From NCBI GenBank assembly GCA_016295505.1, contig JAEDLC010000027.1, positions 1 to 20,012 on the forward strand: a stretch of 20,012 bases of DNA, read 5' to 3'. Below are positions 8,244-15,724 of the stretch, piece by piece (within the stretch, counting starts at the first letter, position 1; each line of letters begins with the position of its first letter). A program made the position numbers and the translations under genes. This DNA comes from Dorea sp. Its GTDB lineage: Bacteria; Bacillota_A; Clostridia; Lachnospirales; Lachnospiraceae. The notes beneath the pieces are model-generated. The model saw only the letters and a program-made list of their open reading frames with translations. It made no database searches and was not told the DNA's origin.

Positions 8244-9127
8244 TGAAAATGAAAAACCAATCTTCCTTACCAAGTAAATACTGGCTGATGATTATCATCG
8301 TGTGCTGCATCATCCTTCTTGGAATCGAACGTTTTACCGATGGTGGGGGTCCTCTGAGATTTGTAGCAAATTATACAGTGATTCCGATGCAGAAGGGAAT
8401 CAGTTATGTGGGTCGTTTTATGAGCGATCTCTCCGATAATTTCAAGACGCTGGAAGAGATGAAAAAAGAAAATGATGAGCTGCAGACGAAAGTTGATGAA
8501 CTGACCATAGATAATACCAGACTGAGGCAGGAGCAGTACGAACTGGAGCGGCTCAGAGAATTGTACAAGCTGGATGAAAATTATTCGGATTACACCAAGA
8601 TAGGCGCTCATGTAATTGCAAATAACGGAAGTAACTGGTTCAATGATTTTACGATTGACAAAGGAAGCAACGACGGAATTAAAAAAGACTGTAATGTTCT
8701 GGCCGGAAGCGGTCTGGTCGGTATTGTTACGGAGGTCGGACCGAATTATGCCAGAGTGCGTTCCATCATTGATGATTCCAGCAACATCAGCGGCATGATC
8801 CTGTCCACGTCAGACACCTGTATTGTAAGAGGTGATCTGAAACAAATGTCTGACGGAAGGATCCGGTTTGAAAAGCTTGCCAATAACGACAATGAGATAG
8901 AGGTCGGAGAGCAGGTAGTTACTTCTCATGTAAGCAGTCGTTTCCTGCAGGGCCTTTTTATAGGGTATATCAGTGAAGTGGAGGTAGATTCCAATAACCT
9001 GACCAGATCCGGTTATATCACTCCGGCCGTAGATTTTACCAAGCTTCAGGAGGTCCTGGTCATTACTACAACCAAACAGGATCTCATCAATGGTTCAGAT
9101 GCGGATGAAAATAGCAAGGGAGATTAG
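8243..9127 (+). CDS. mreC: Rod-shape-determining protein MreC
   Basis: MreC is a bitopic membrane protein that links cytoplasmic MreB to extracellular PBP2. The 294-residue protein has a short basic N-terminus, one transmembrane segment at residues 13-28, a coiled coil at about 64-108 (LEEMKKENDELQTKVDEL and following heptads), and a C-terminal beta-rich domain with the typical VIANNGSNWFNDFTIDKGS and GLVGIV stretches. The start ATG forms TAATG with the mreB stop and has AGGTGG eight bases upstream; GTG 8231 is an in-frame alternative. The overlap suggests coupling to mreB. The acidic tail is short and probably disordered. Confidence 0.94.
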   Translation: MKMKNQSSLPSKYWLMIIIVCCIILLGIERFTDGGGPLRFVANYTVIPMQKGISYVGRFMSDLSDNFKTLEEMKKENDELQTKVDELTIDNTRLRQEQYELERLRELYKLDENYSDYTKIGAHVIANNGSNWFNDFTIDKGSNDGIKKDCNVLAGSGLVGIVTEVGPNYARVRSIIDDSSNISGMILSTSDTCIVRGDLKQMSDGRIRFEKLANNDNEIEVGEQVVTSHVSSRFLQGLFIGYISEVEVDSNNLTRSGYITPAVDFTKLQEVLVITTTKQDLINGSDADENSKGD

Positions 9128-9130
9128 AGC

Positions 9131-9649
9131 ATGAAACGAAAGCTGATTACTTTTATCATTATCATTGTCTGTTTTCTGTTAGAATGTACCGTATTTCACA
9201 GGTTGTCATTTGCTTCCGTAAAACCGAATCTGCTGATCATTATCACTTCTTCGTTCGGCTTTATGCGTGGCAAGAAAGAAGGCATGACGGTGGGGGTGTG
9301 TTCCGGACTGCTGATTGACATATGCTGGGGAAATCTTCTTGGATTTCATACCCTGCTGTTCGCAGTGATCGGATACATGAATGGTTCTTTCAGACGATTA
9401 TTTTTTGATGACGATATCAAACTTCCGATTGCTCTGATTGCTGCCAGTGAGATGATCTACGGTCTGGTATGCTATTTTTGTATGCAGATGCTCCAGGGCG
9501 ATTTTGCATTTGGCATCTATCTGATGCAGATTATTCTTCCGGAACTGGTATACACGATTCTGGTTACTCTGATCCTGTATCAGATCATATTACAGATTAA
9601 TAAGAAACTCGAAGCAGAAGAACAAAGGAGTGCAAGCAGATTTGTATAG
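9131..9649 (+). CDS. mreD: Rod-shape-determining protein MreD
   Basis: This 172-residue integral membrane protein has about five hydrophobic segments, starting with KLITFIIIIVCFLLECTVF, and the MreD-like FASVKPNLLIIITSSFGFMRGKKEG and GLLIDICWGNLLGFHTL regions. MreD belongs to the elongasome with MreC, PBP2 and RodA; its exact role is unclear. The ATG follows mreC by three bases with an AGGGAG site. Its 3' end contains the ribosome binding site and probable start of the next gene. Confidence 0.93.
   Translation: MKRKLITFIIIIVCFLLECTVFHRLSFASVKPNLLIIITSSFGFMRGKKEGMTVGVCSGLLIDICWGNLLGFHTLLFAVIGYMNGSFRRLFFDDDIKLPIALIAASEMIYGLVCYFCMQMLQGDFAFGIYLMQIILPELVYTILVTLILYQIILQINKKLEAEEQRSASRFV
9624..9630 (+). 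promoter_or_regulatory. Ribosome binding site deciding the PBP2 start
   Basis: AAAGGAG sits inside the end of mreD. It directly abuts GTG 9630, which is too close to be used, and lies 11 bases before TTG 9642. It therefore favours the TTG start for the PBP2 gene. Confidence 0.55.
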
Positions 9650-12584
9650 TTTATGGGAACGGATAAAGTCCGGAATCGCAGAAGTCGTACAATCCAGAAT
9701 CTTTGTGGTCATCATCGTATTTTGCGTGCTGTCTGCAATTCTGGTACAAAGAGTATTTTATCTTCAGATTGTGAAAGGGCAGGAATATTTTGACGATTAT
9801 AAGTTACAGATCCAGAAGACAAAAGAAGTGCAGGGTACCCGTGGCAACATTTATGATCGCAACGGTAATCTCCTTGCCTATAATGAACTGGCTTATTCCG
9901 TCACGATTGAAGATAACGGAGAGTACGACAGTATCAAACAGAAGAATACCATCATCAATCAGACCGTTTCTACTGTAATTGATATGGTGGAATCGAATGG
10001 TGATACCGTGATCAATGACTTTGGTATTATTCTGGATAACAATAATGAATATAAGTATGTTGCAGAAAACGAGACACAGAAGCTTCGTTTTATTGCTGAT
10101 GTTTATGGAAAGAAAACAATCGATCAACTGTCAGCAAAACAACAGAACAATACCGCAGAGGAAGTAATCAATTATCTCTGTACAGATAAGATCAATGGCT
10201 ATGGAATTGATCAGAGCAAACTTGGAAAAGAAGAAGTCCTTAAGATGGTGAACATACGCTATAATCTGTCGCTTAATAATTACCAGAAATATATTACCAC
10301 CACCATTGCGGAAGATGTCAGTGAAGAAACCGTCGCTGATGTGATGGAGCATCTTGATGAGCTTCAGGGAATCAATATTGAAGAAGAATCTCTCCGAAGA
10401 TATACTGACAGTAAATGTTTTGCCAATATTATCGGCTATACCGGACAGATCTCTCAGGAAGAGTATGATGCGCTCAGTGAAGAAGAACAGGAACAATATG
10501 ATAAAACAGATACCGTTGGAAAATCGGGACTGGAAAAGACCATGGATTCTGTTCTGCAGGGGAAAAAGGGTGAAGTAAAGCTCTATGTGAACAGTGTCGG
10601 AAGAGTCATTGAGACTGTGAAGGGCACAGACCCGAAAGCAGGTAATGATCTGTATCTTACCATTGATGCAGATCTTCAGAAGGCAGCATATAACATCATT
10701 GAGCAGGAGCTTGCAGGAATTCTTCTCGCAAAGATCCAGAATACTTTGACCTATGACAGAACACAGGTTACAGACGGAAGTGATGTAATTATTCCAATCG
10801 GTGATGTGTATGATACATTTATCAGTAATGATATTCTGGATATTAAACATTTTTCAGATGAAGAAGCAGGCATTGCCGAGCAGGAAGTTTCCGAAGCGTT
10901 TGTTTCACGTAAGACGGAAGTGAAAGAAGAACTTCAGAATGTATTATCCGATCCCAATGCAGGCGCTTATAAAGAGCAGCCAAAAGAGATGCAGGCATAT
11001 CTGACATATCTGGTCACAGACGTTCTGACGAATGGAACCAATATTATCGATCCGGATGTGCTGGACACAAAAGATGCGACATATAAAGCCTGGAGGGACG
11101 ATGAATCCATCAATATATATACGTATCTGAATTATGCCATCTCACAGAACTGGGTGGATACATCTTTGTTAAAGGATTATGTATCTTCCAAGGGTGATTA
11201 CTCAGATTCCGGTGAGATCTATCAGGGAATTATTGCATTTATTCAGGATTATATTGATTCTGATAACAGTTTTGATAAACTGATCTACCGGTATATGATC
11301 AAATCCGGTGCTGTTACGGGCCGTCAGATCTGTATGATGCTTTATGAGCAGGAAATTCTTCAGTATGACGAAGCTCAATACAGTGCACTTAACAGTGGAA
11401 GCATCGGAGCATATGATTTTATTCGAGGAAAGATACAGACGCTGGAAATTACTCCCGGACAGCTTGCCCTTGAACCATGCACCGGTTCTCTGGTGATGAC
11501 CGATCCGAATTCAGGCGAGGTTCTTGCCTGTGTATCGTACCCGGGATATGACAATAACCGGCTTGCAAATACCATGGATTCCACGTATTACAACAAGCTC
11601 GTTACAGATAATGCAAGACCATTTTACAATAATGCGACACAGGAAAAAACAGCACCCGGTTCTACTTTCAAACCGCTGGTTGCCATTGCAGGTCTTACAG
11701 AAGGTGTGATTAATGCCAGTGAATACCTTCCTTGCTACGGGGAATATAAAAAAGTAACGCCATATCCAAAATGCTGGATCTATCCGTCTGCTCACGGAAG
11801 TCTGAATATGGAAGGTGCAATAGCAAATTCCTGTAACAGTTACTTTTATGAAGTTGGTTACCGGCTTGGAATCACCAAAAGCGGAGAATCACAGATTGAG
11901 TCCGATAATGAGGAAGGCGATGCTACACAGTCCTACTATTCCAGTGATGTTGGTATTGAGAAGCTGAAAAAATACGCAGAAGAATTTGGACTCGGGGACA
12001 CCTCCGGGCTTGAGATCCCCGAATCAGAACCACAGATATCAGATGAATCCTCTGTTCCGTCTGCAATCGGACAGGGAACGAATAACTATACCACCAGCCA
12101 GCTTGCACGTTATGTGACTGCAGTTGCCAACAAGGGAACCGTCTATGATCTCAGCCTGATCGATAAGGTTACAGATGTGGACGGAAAGGTGATCAAAGAT
12201 TACACACCGGAAGTGAAGAATACCGTCACCAACGTATCTTCTTCCACATGGACGGCAGTCCATAATGGAATGCGGGCAGTTGTAACTTCGGCACATGCAG
12301 ATATTTTTTCAAAGTTAATTGCAAGTGGGATAGCACTGTCTGGAAAGACAGGTACCGCACAACAGAGTCAGACGCATCCTGACCACGGCCTGTTCGTCGG
12401 ATTTGCACCGAGTGACAGCCCGGAAGTAGCATTTGCGATCCGTATCGCAAACGGATACAGCTCTACCTATGCTACTGAAATCGGAAATGCCGTCATGGAG
12501 TACTATTATGGAGTAACGCCTGAGGATGAGATCATTACAGGTGAAGCAGCAGTTATCAGTGCAGGAAACTCCGGAGGAGACTAA
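9642..12584 (+). CDS. mrdA: Penicillin-binding protein 2 (class B transpeptidase), unusually long
   Basis: Class B PBPs cross-link peptidoglycan as partners of SEDS glycosyltransferases. There is one N-terminal transmembrane segment (about residues 20-41), then the PBP dimerisation domain (TRGNIYDRNGNLLAYNELAYS) and the transpeptidase domain. Its catalytic motifs are S674-TFK, S730-CN and K902-TGTA. At 980 residues it is well above the 600-750 usual for PBP2. The extra length is a roughly 250-residue acidic helical insertion between LYLTIDADLQ (about 338-346) and GSLVMTDPNSGEVLA (about 615). I chose TTG 9642 over GTG 9630 because of the AAAGGAG site; either start overlaps mreD. Its place after mreD and before minCDE-rodA makes it the elongation enzyme rather than the divisome FtsI, although SpoVD or FtsI cannot be excluded. 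Confidence 0.94.
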   Translation: MYSLWERIKSGIAEVVQSRIFVVIIVFCVLSAILVQRVFYLQIVKGQEYFDDYKLQIQKTKEVQGTRGNIYDRNGNLLAYNELAYSVTIEDNGEYDSIKQKNTIINQTVSTVIDMVESNGDTVINDFGIILDNNNEYKYVAENETQKLRFIADVYGKKTIDQLSAKQQNNTAEEVINYLCTDKINGYGIDQSKLGKEEVLKMVNIRYNLSLNNYQKYITTTIAEDVSEETVADVMEHLDELQGINIEEESLRRYTDSKCFANIIGYTGQISQEEYDALSEEEQEQYDKTDTVGKSGLEKTMDSVLQGKKGEVKLYVNSVGRVIETVKGTDPKAGNDLYLTIDADLQKAAYNIIEQELAGILLAKIQNTLTYDRTQVTDGSDVIIPIGDVYDTFISNDILDIKHFSDEEAGIAEQEVSEAFVSRKTEVKEELQNVLSDPNAGAYKEQPKEMQAYLTYLVTDVLTNGTNIIDPDVLDTKDATYKAWRDDESINIYTYLNYAISQNWVDTSLLKDYVSSKGDYSDSGEIYQGIIAFIQDYIDSDNSFDKLIYRYMIKSGAVTGRQICMMLYEQEILQYDEAQYSALNSGSIGAYDFIRGKIQTLEITPGQLALEPCTGSLVMTDPNSGEVLACVSYPGYDNNRLANTMDSTYYNKLVTDNARPFYNNATQEKTAPGSTFKPLVAIAGLTEGVINASEYLPCYGEYKKVTPYPKCWIYPSAHGSLNMEGAIANSCNSYFYEVGYRLGITKSGESQIESDNEEGDATQSYYSSDVGIEKLKKYAEEFGLGDTSGLEIPESEPQISDESSVPSAIGQGTNNYTTSQLARYVTAVANKGTVYDLSLIDKVTDVDGKVIKDYTPEVKNTVTNVSSSTWTAVHNGMRAVVTSAHADIFSKLIASGIALSGKTGTAQQSQTHPDHGLFVGFAPSDSPEVAFAIRIANGYSSTYATEIGNAVMEYYYGVTPEDEIITGEAAVISAGNSGGD

Positions 12585-12590
12585 AAGCGG

Positions 12591-12596
12591 AAAGGA
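12591..12596 (+). promoter_or_regulatory. Ribosome binding site deciding the minC start
   Basis: AAAGGA lies only three bases before GTG 12600 but nine bases before GTG 12606. The second spacing is normal, so GTG 12606 is the better minC start. Confidence 0.5.
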
Positions 12597-12605
12597 TGAG
12601 TGTAT

Positions 12606-13196
12606 GTGAAAGATCCGGTACTCATAAAGAGTAACAGATACGGCATAACCATATACTTTGATTCGGACATGCCTTTTGAAGAATTAACGAAAGAGGTAAA
12701 AAAAAAGTTCGAGACATCTGCACATTTTTTTGAACATGCAGACATGGCAGTGGAGTATGAGGGCCGTACTTTCACAGAAGAGGAAGAGCGAAGGATGACA
12801 GAAGTCATTCAGAGCGCTGCTGATATACGAATCAGATGTATCATTGAAAAAAACACTTACACAGAACAGGTTCATAAACGTATGCTTGGAGAGAGCCTGA
12901 AAGCCATACATGAGAGGGACGGTCAGTTCTATAAAGGTACACTCAGAGGAAGACAGATTCTGGAATCCGAGACAAGCATTGTAATCATAGGAGATGTAGA
13001 CACCAGAGCAACCGTGGCATCCAAGGGTCATGTGATCGTGACCGGGACGATCTACGGTACCGTGATTGCAGGCGCTTCCGGAAGACAGGATGCAGTCATT
13101 GCAGCTCTCCATATGCAGCCAAGAAAGCTGCGCATCGGAGATATTGAAGTAAAACCAGTTATAGGAGGAAGTTATTCATGGGCGAAGTTATCGTAA
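12606..13196 (+). CDS. minC: Septum site-determining protein MinC
   Basis: MinC inhibits FtsZ polymerisation when recruited to membrane by MinD. The protein has 196 residues (slightly short). The N-terminal domain (about 1-100) would contact FtsZ. The C-terminal beta-helix (about 105-180) carries VIIGDVDTRATVASKGHVIV and GTIYGTVIAGASGRQDA, which are diagnostic for MinC. The usual RSGQ motif, implicated in MinD binding in other species, reads RGRQ here (residues 114-117). The start is GTG 12606, with GTG 12600 two codons upstream as the alternative. It begins 21 bases after the PBP2 stop, and its 3' end overlaps minD by 19 bases, so the two are coupled. Confidence 0.93.
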   Translation: MKDPVLIKSNRYGITIYFDSDMPFEELTKEVKKKFETSAHFFEHADMAVEYEGRTFTEEEERRMTEVIQSAADIRIRCIIEKNTYTEQVHKRMLGESLKAIHERDGQFYKGTLRGRQILESETSIVIIGDVDTRATVASKGHVIVTGTIYGTVIAGASGRQDAVIAALHMQPRKLRIGDIEVKPVIGGSYSWAKLS

Positions 13197-13969
13197 TTAC
13201 ATCAGGAAAAGGCGGCGTTGGCAAGACAACCACAACTGCCAATATCGGCGCCGGATTATCAAAATTTGACAAAAAGGTAGTTGTGATAGATACTGATCTG
13301 GGATTGCGCAATCTGGATGTTGTCATGGGTCTGGAGAATCTGATCGTGTACAATCTGGTCGATGTAATCGAAGGATCCTGCAGGCTGAAGCAGGCTCTGA
13401 TCCGGGACAAAAGATATGAGAATCTCTATCTTCTGCCTTCTGCACAGACAAAGGATAAGTCAGCAATCTCTCCCGGCCAGATGAAAAAACTGACTTCTGA
13501 ACTTAAGGAAGAATTTGATTATATCCTCCTGGATTGTCCTGCCGGAATTGAGCAGGGTTTCCAGAATGCAATTGCGGGAGCTGATCGTGCGATCGTTGTT
13601 ACGACACCGGAGGTTTCTGCCATCCGGGATGCCGACCGGATCATTGGTCTTCTGGAACATAATCAGATGAAAAAGATTGACCTCATTATTAACCGCATCC
13701 GTATGGATATGGTAAAAAGGGGAGATATGATGTCCGTTGATGATGTGACAGAGATTCTGTCTGTTCCGTTGATTGGTGCACTTCCTGATGATGAGAAAGT
13801 AGTGATCGGCACCAATCAGGGAGAACCGGTCGTTGGAATTGATTCAAAAGCCGGACAGGCTTACATGAACATATGCAAAAGAATTCTGGGCATTGAAGTT
13901 CCGTTCCTGGATCTGGATGCCGGAAACGGATTGTTTTCAAAGCTTTCACATATCTTTAAAAAAGATTAG
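13178..13969 (+). CDS. minD: Septum site-determining ATPase MinD
   Basis: MinD is a membrane-cycling ParA-type ATPase that carries MinC to the membrane. The 263-residue protein has the deviant Walker A KGGVGKT at residues 11-17 (signature lysine K11, catalytic lysine K16), a Walker B-like YILLDCPAGIEQGFQNAI region near 117-134, and switch residues in VIDTDLGLRNLDVVMGL. The C-terminal GLFSKLSHIFKKD forms the amphipathic membrane-targeting helix. The ATG has GGAGG about nine bases upstream, inside the end of minC. All expected motifs are intact. Confidence 0.97.
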   Translation: MGEVIVITSGKGGVGKTTTTANIGAGLSKFDKKVVVIDTDLGLRNLDVVMGLENLIVYNLVDVIEGSCRLKQALIRDKRYENLYLLPSAQTKDKSAISPGQMKKLTSELKEEFDYILLDCPAGIEQGFQNAIAGADRAIVVTTPEVSAIRDADRIIGLLEHNQMKKIDLIINRIRMDMVKRGDMMSVDDVTEILSVPLIGALPDDEKVVIGTNQGEPVVGIDSKAGQAYMNICKRILGIEVPFLDLDAGNGLFSKLSHIFKKD

Positions 13970-13981
13970 GAGGGAAAGCAG

Positions 13982-14194
13982 ATGTTGAAAAAATCTTCTG
14001 TTGTAATCGCAAAAGACCGGTTAAAGGCACTGGTTGTCTCTGATCGTGTCAGCTGCATTCCCGGAGCGTATGAGAATATATGCAGGGAATTATACGAATC
14101 ACTTTCAAAATATATAGAGCTTACAGAAGAGAATTTTCAAGTGGAATTTAAAAGAACACAGGTTATTATTACATTCACAGGAGAAGAGACGTGA
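13982..14194 (+). CDS. minE: Cell division topological specificity factor MinE
   Basis: This 70-residue protein matches MinE in layout: an N-terminal segment (VVIAKDRLKALVVSDR) that contacts MinD and membrane, then a topological-specificity domain (IPGAYENICRELYESLSKYIEL and a short beta strand). It is a little shorter than the 85-90 residues of the E. coli protein, mainly at the C-terminus. MinE stimulates MinD ATPase and drives Min oscillation. The ATG follows AGGAGGG by eight bases, 12 bases after minD. The stop overlaps the rodA GTG start by four bases. Presence of MinE implies an oscillating system rather than the MinJ/DivIVA type alone. Confidence 0.9.
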   Translation: MLKKSSVVIAKDRLKALVVSDRVSCIPGAYENICRELYESLSKYIELTEENFQVEFKRTQVIITFTGEET

Positions 14195-15315
14195 GATCAC
14201 ATAGATTTACAAAACCATATCATTTAAAAGATTACAAATTCAGTCTGGTATTTCTTGTACTGGCATTATCGGTGATCGGTGTGCTGGTCGTAGGAAGTGC
14301 CAAAGCTTCTTTTCAGGGAAAGCAGATTCTGGGTGTATTTATCGGACTGATTGCCATGTTTATTGTTTCCATGATTGATTATATGTGGATTCAGAATTTT
14401 TACTGGCTGATCTATATATTTACCGTATTGATCCTTGGTGCCGTTCTGGTTATCGGAACCAATGTAAATGGTGCAACCCGATGGATCGACCTTGGCTTTA
14501 CGACATTTCAGCCGTCAGAACTGGCCAAGATTCTTCTGATACTGTTTTTTTCCAAGTTTATTATGGAACATGAAGAAGATATCAACGATAAGTTTACATT
14601 GATAAAATATGCGATTCTTGCAGGAATACCGCTTGCACTGATTATCGTTGAGCCGAACCTGTCTACAACGATATGTACTGCGCTGTTGATCTGTCTTATG
14701 ATCTATGTCGGTGGATTGAGCTACAAATTTATCGTCTCTGTTTTACTGATCCTCATACCGGTAGCAGCTATCTTTCTGAGTATCGTTGTGCAGCCGGATC
14801 AGAAAATATTGAAAGATTACCAGCAAAAGCGTATTCTGGCATTTATTGAACCGGAAAAATATGAAAGTGATGAAGCATATCAGCAGAAAAACTCTGTTAT
14901 GGCAATAGGATCCGGACAGCTGACCGGAAAGGGACTGAACAATAATACGACTACTTCTGTAAAAAATGGTAACTTTATTCTTGAACCGCAGACAGACTTC
15001 ATCTTTGCTATTGTCGGAGAAGAACTTGGTTTTGTTGGAAGTTGCATAATTATTGCGTTATTACTGTTAATTGTGATACAATGTATATTGATAGGCATGC
15101 GATCGCAGGACCTGGCAGGGAGAATCATATGCTGTGGGGTCGGCGGTCTCATAGGAATACAAAGTTTTATTAATATCGGTGTTGCTACAAAAATACTGCC
15201 CAACACAGGCGTTCCGTTACCTTTTGTAAGCTATGGACTGACTTCTCTGGTTAGTTTATATATCGGTATAGGACTTGTACTGAATGTTGGTCTGCAGCCT
15301 AAAAAATACCAGTAA
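14191..15315 (+). CDS. rodA: RodA/FtsW family SEDS peptidoglycan glycosyltransferase
   Basis: SEDS proteins polymerise lipid II into glycan strands together with a class B PBP. This 374-residue protein has about ten transmembrane segments, the WIDLG...QPSELAKI motif (W98, D100, P108-S-E110), the extracellular RILAFIEPEKYESDEAYQQ loop followed by AIGSG (238-242) and the C-terminal PNTGVPLPFVSYG. The usual SYGGSS is SYGLTS here. The GTG start forms GTGA with the minE stop and has AGGAGA seven bases upstream. Location in the mre-PBP2-min cluster points to RodA rather than FtsW, but SEDS subfamilies are hard to separate by eye. Confidence 0.92.
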   Translation: MRSHRFTKPYHLKDYKFSLVFLVLALSVIGVLVVGSAKASFQGKQILGVFIGLIAMFIVSMIDYMWIQNFYWLIYIFTVLILGAVLVIGTNVNGATRWIDLGFTTFQPSELAKILLILFFSKFIMEHEEDINDKFTLIKYAILAGIPLALIIVEPNLSTTICTALLICLMIYVGGLSYKFIVSVLLILIPVAAIFLSIVVQPDQKILKDYQQKRILAFIEPEKYESDEAYQQKNSVMAIGSGQLTGKGLNNNTTTSVKNGNFILEPQTDFIFAIVGEELGFVGSCIIIALLLLIVIQCILIGMRSQDLAGRIICCGVGGLIGIQSFINIGVATKILPNTGVPLPFVSYGLTSLVSLYIGIGLVLNVGLQPKKYQ

Positions 15316-15328
15316 GGAGTGAATAATA

Positions 15329-15724
15329 ATGAATATAGGACTGATTGCCCACGACTCAAAAAAGGCATTAATGCAGAATTTCTGTATTGCTTATAGAGGA
15401 ATTTTAAGCAAACACAGTCTTTATGCTACCGGAACTACCGGAAGATTAATTGAAGAAGTCACGAACCTGAAAGTTCACAAATATCTGGCCGGACCTCTTG
15501 GCGGAAAACAGCAGTTAGGTGCTCAGATTGCACAGAACGATATCGATGCTCTGATCTTTTTAAGGGAGCCTTCTAATCCAAAACCCCATGATCCGGACTT
15601 GAATGATGTCATTCGTATGTGTGATACCTACAATATTCCGTTAGCTACGAACCTGGCAACAGCGGAACTTATCGTATTAGCAATAGACAGAGGAGATCTT
15701 GATTGGCGTGAAATGTATCGATAA
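15329..15724 (+). CDS. mgsA: Methylglyoxal synthase family protein with altered active site
   Basis: Methylglyoxal synthase converts dihydroxyacetone phosphate to methylglyoxal and phosphate. The 131-residue protein has the MGS-like fold: IGLIAHDSKK with H8 and D9 (E. coli H19, D20), YATGTTGRLI (phosphate binding), AGPLGG, PHDPD with H87 and D90 (E. coli H98, D101), and IPLATNLATAE. Two acidic active-site positions differ: the GGDQQ catalytic-base Asp (E. coli D71) is lysine K60, and the Asp of FFWDP (E. coli D91) is glutamate E80. It may therefore be inactive, altered in specificity, or a sensor of triose phosphate. The ATG follows rodA by 13 bases with AAGGAG overlapping the rodA stop. The C-terminal GDLDWREMYR overlaps the start of the next gene. 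Confidence 0.88.
   Translation: MNIGLIAHDSKKALMQNFCIAYRGILSKHSLYATGTTGRLIEEVTNLKVHKYLAGPLGGKQQLGAQIAQNDIDALIFLREPSNPKPHDPDLNDVIRMCDTYNIPLATNLATAELIVLAIDRGDLDWREMYR
15691..15695 (+). promoter_or_regulatory. Ribosome binding site for the carboxypeptidase gene, inside mgsA
   Basis: AGGAG, within a longer AGAGGAGAT, lies 12 bases before GTG 15708 and only three before TTG 15699. It supports GTG 15708 as the start, although the spacing is slightly long, and couples translation to mgsA. Confidence 0.5.

Noticed and set aside
10131..10850. 239-residue open frame on the minus strand inside the PBP2 gene
   Set aside because: It is antisense to a clear class B PBP, has no plausible ribosome binding site or family motif, and its composition is that of a mirrored coding strand.
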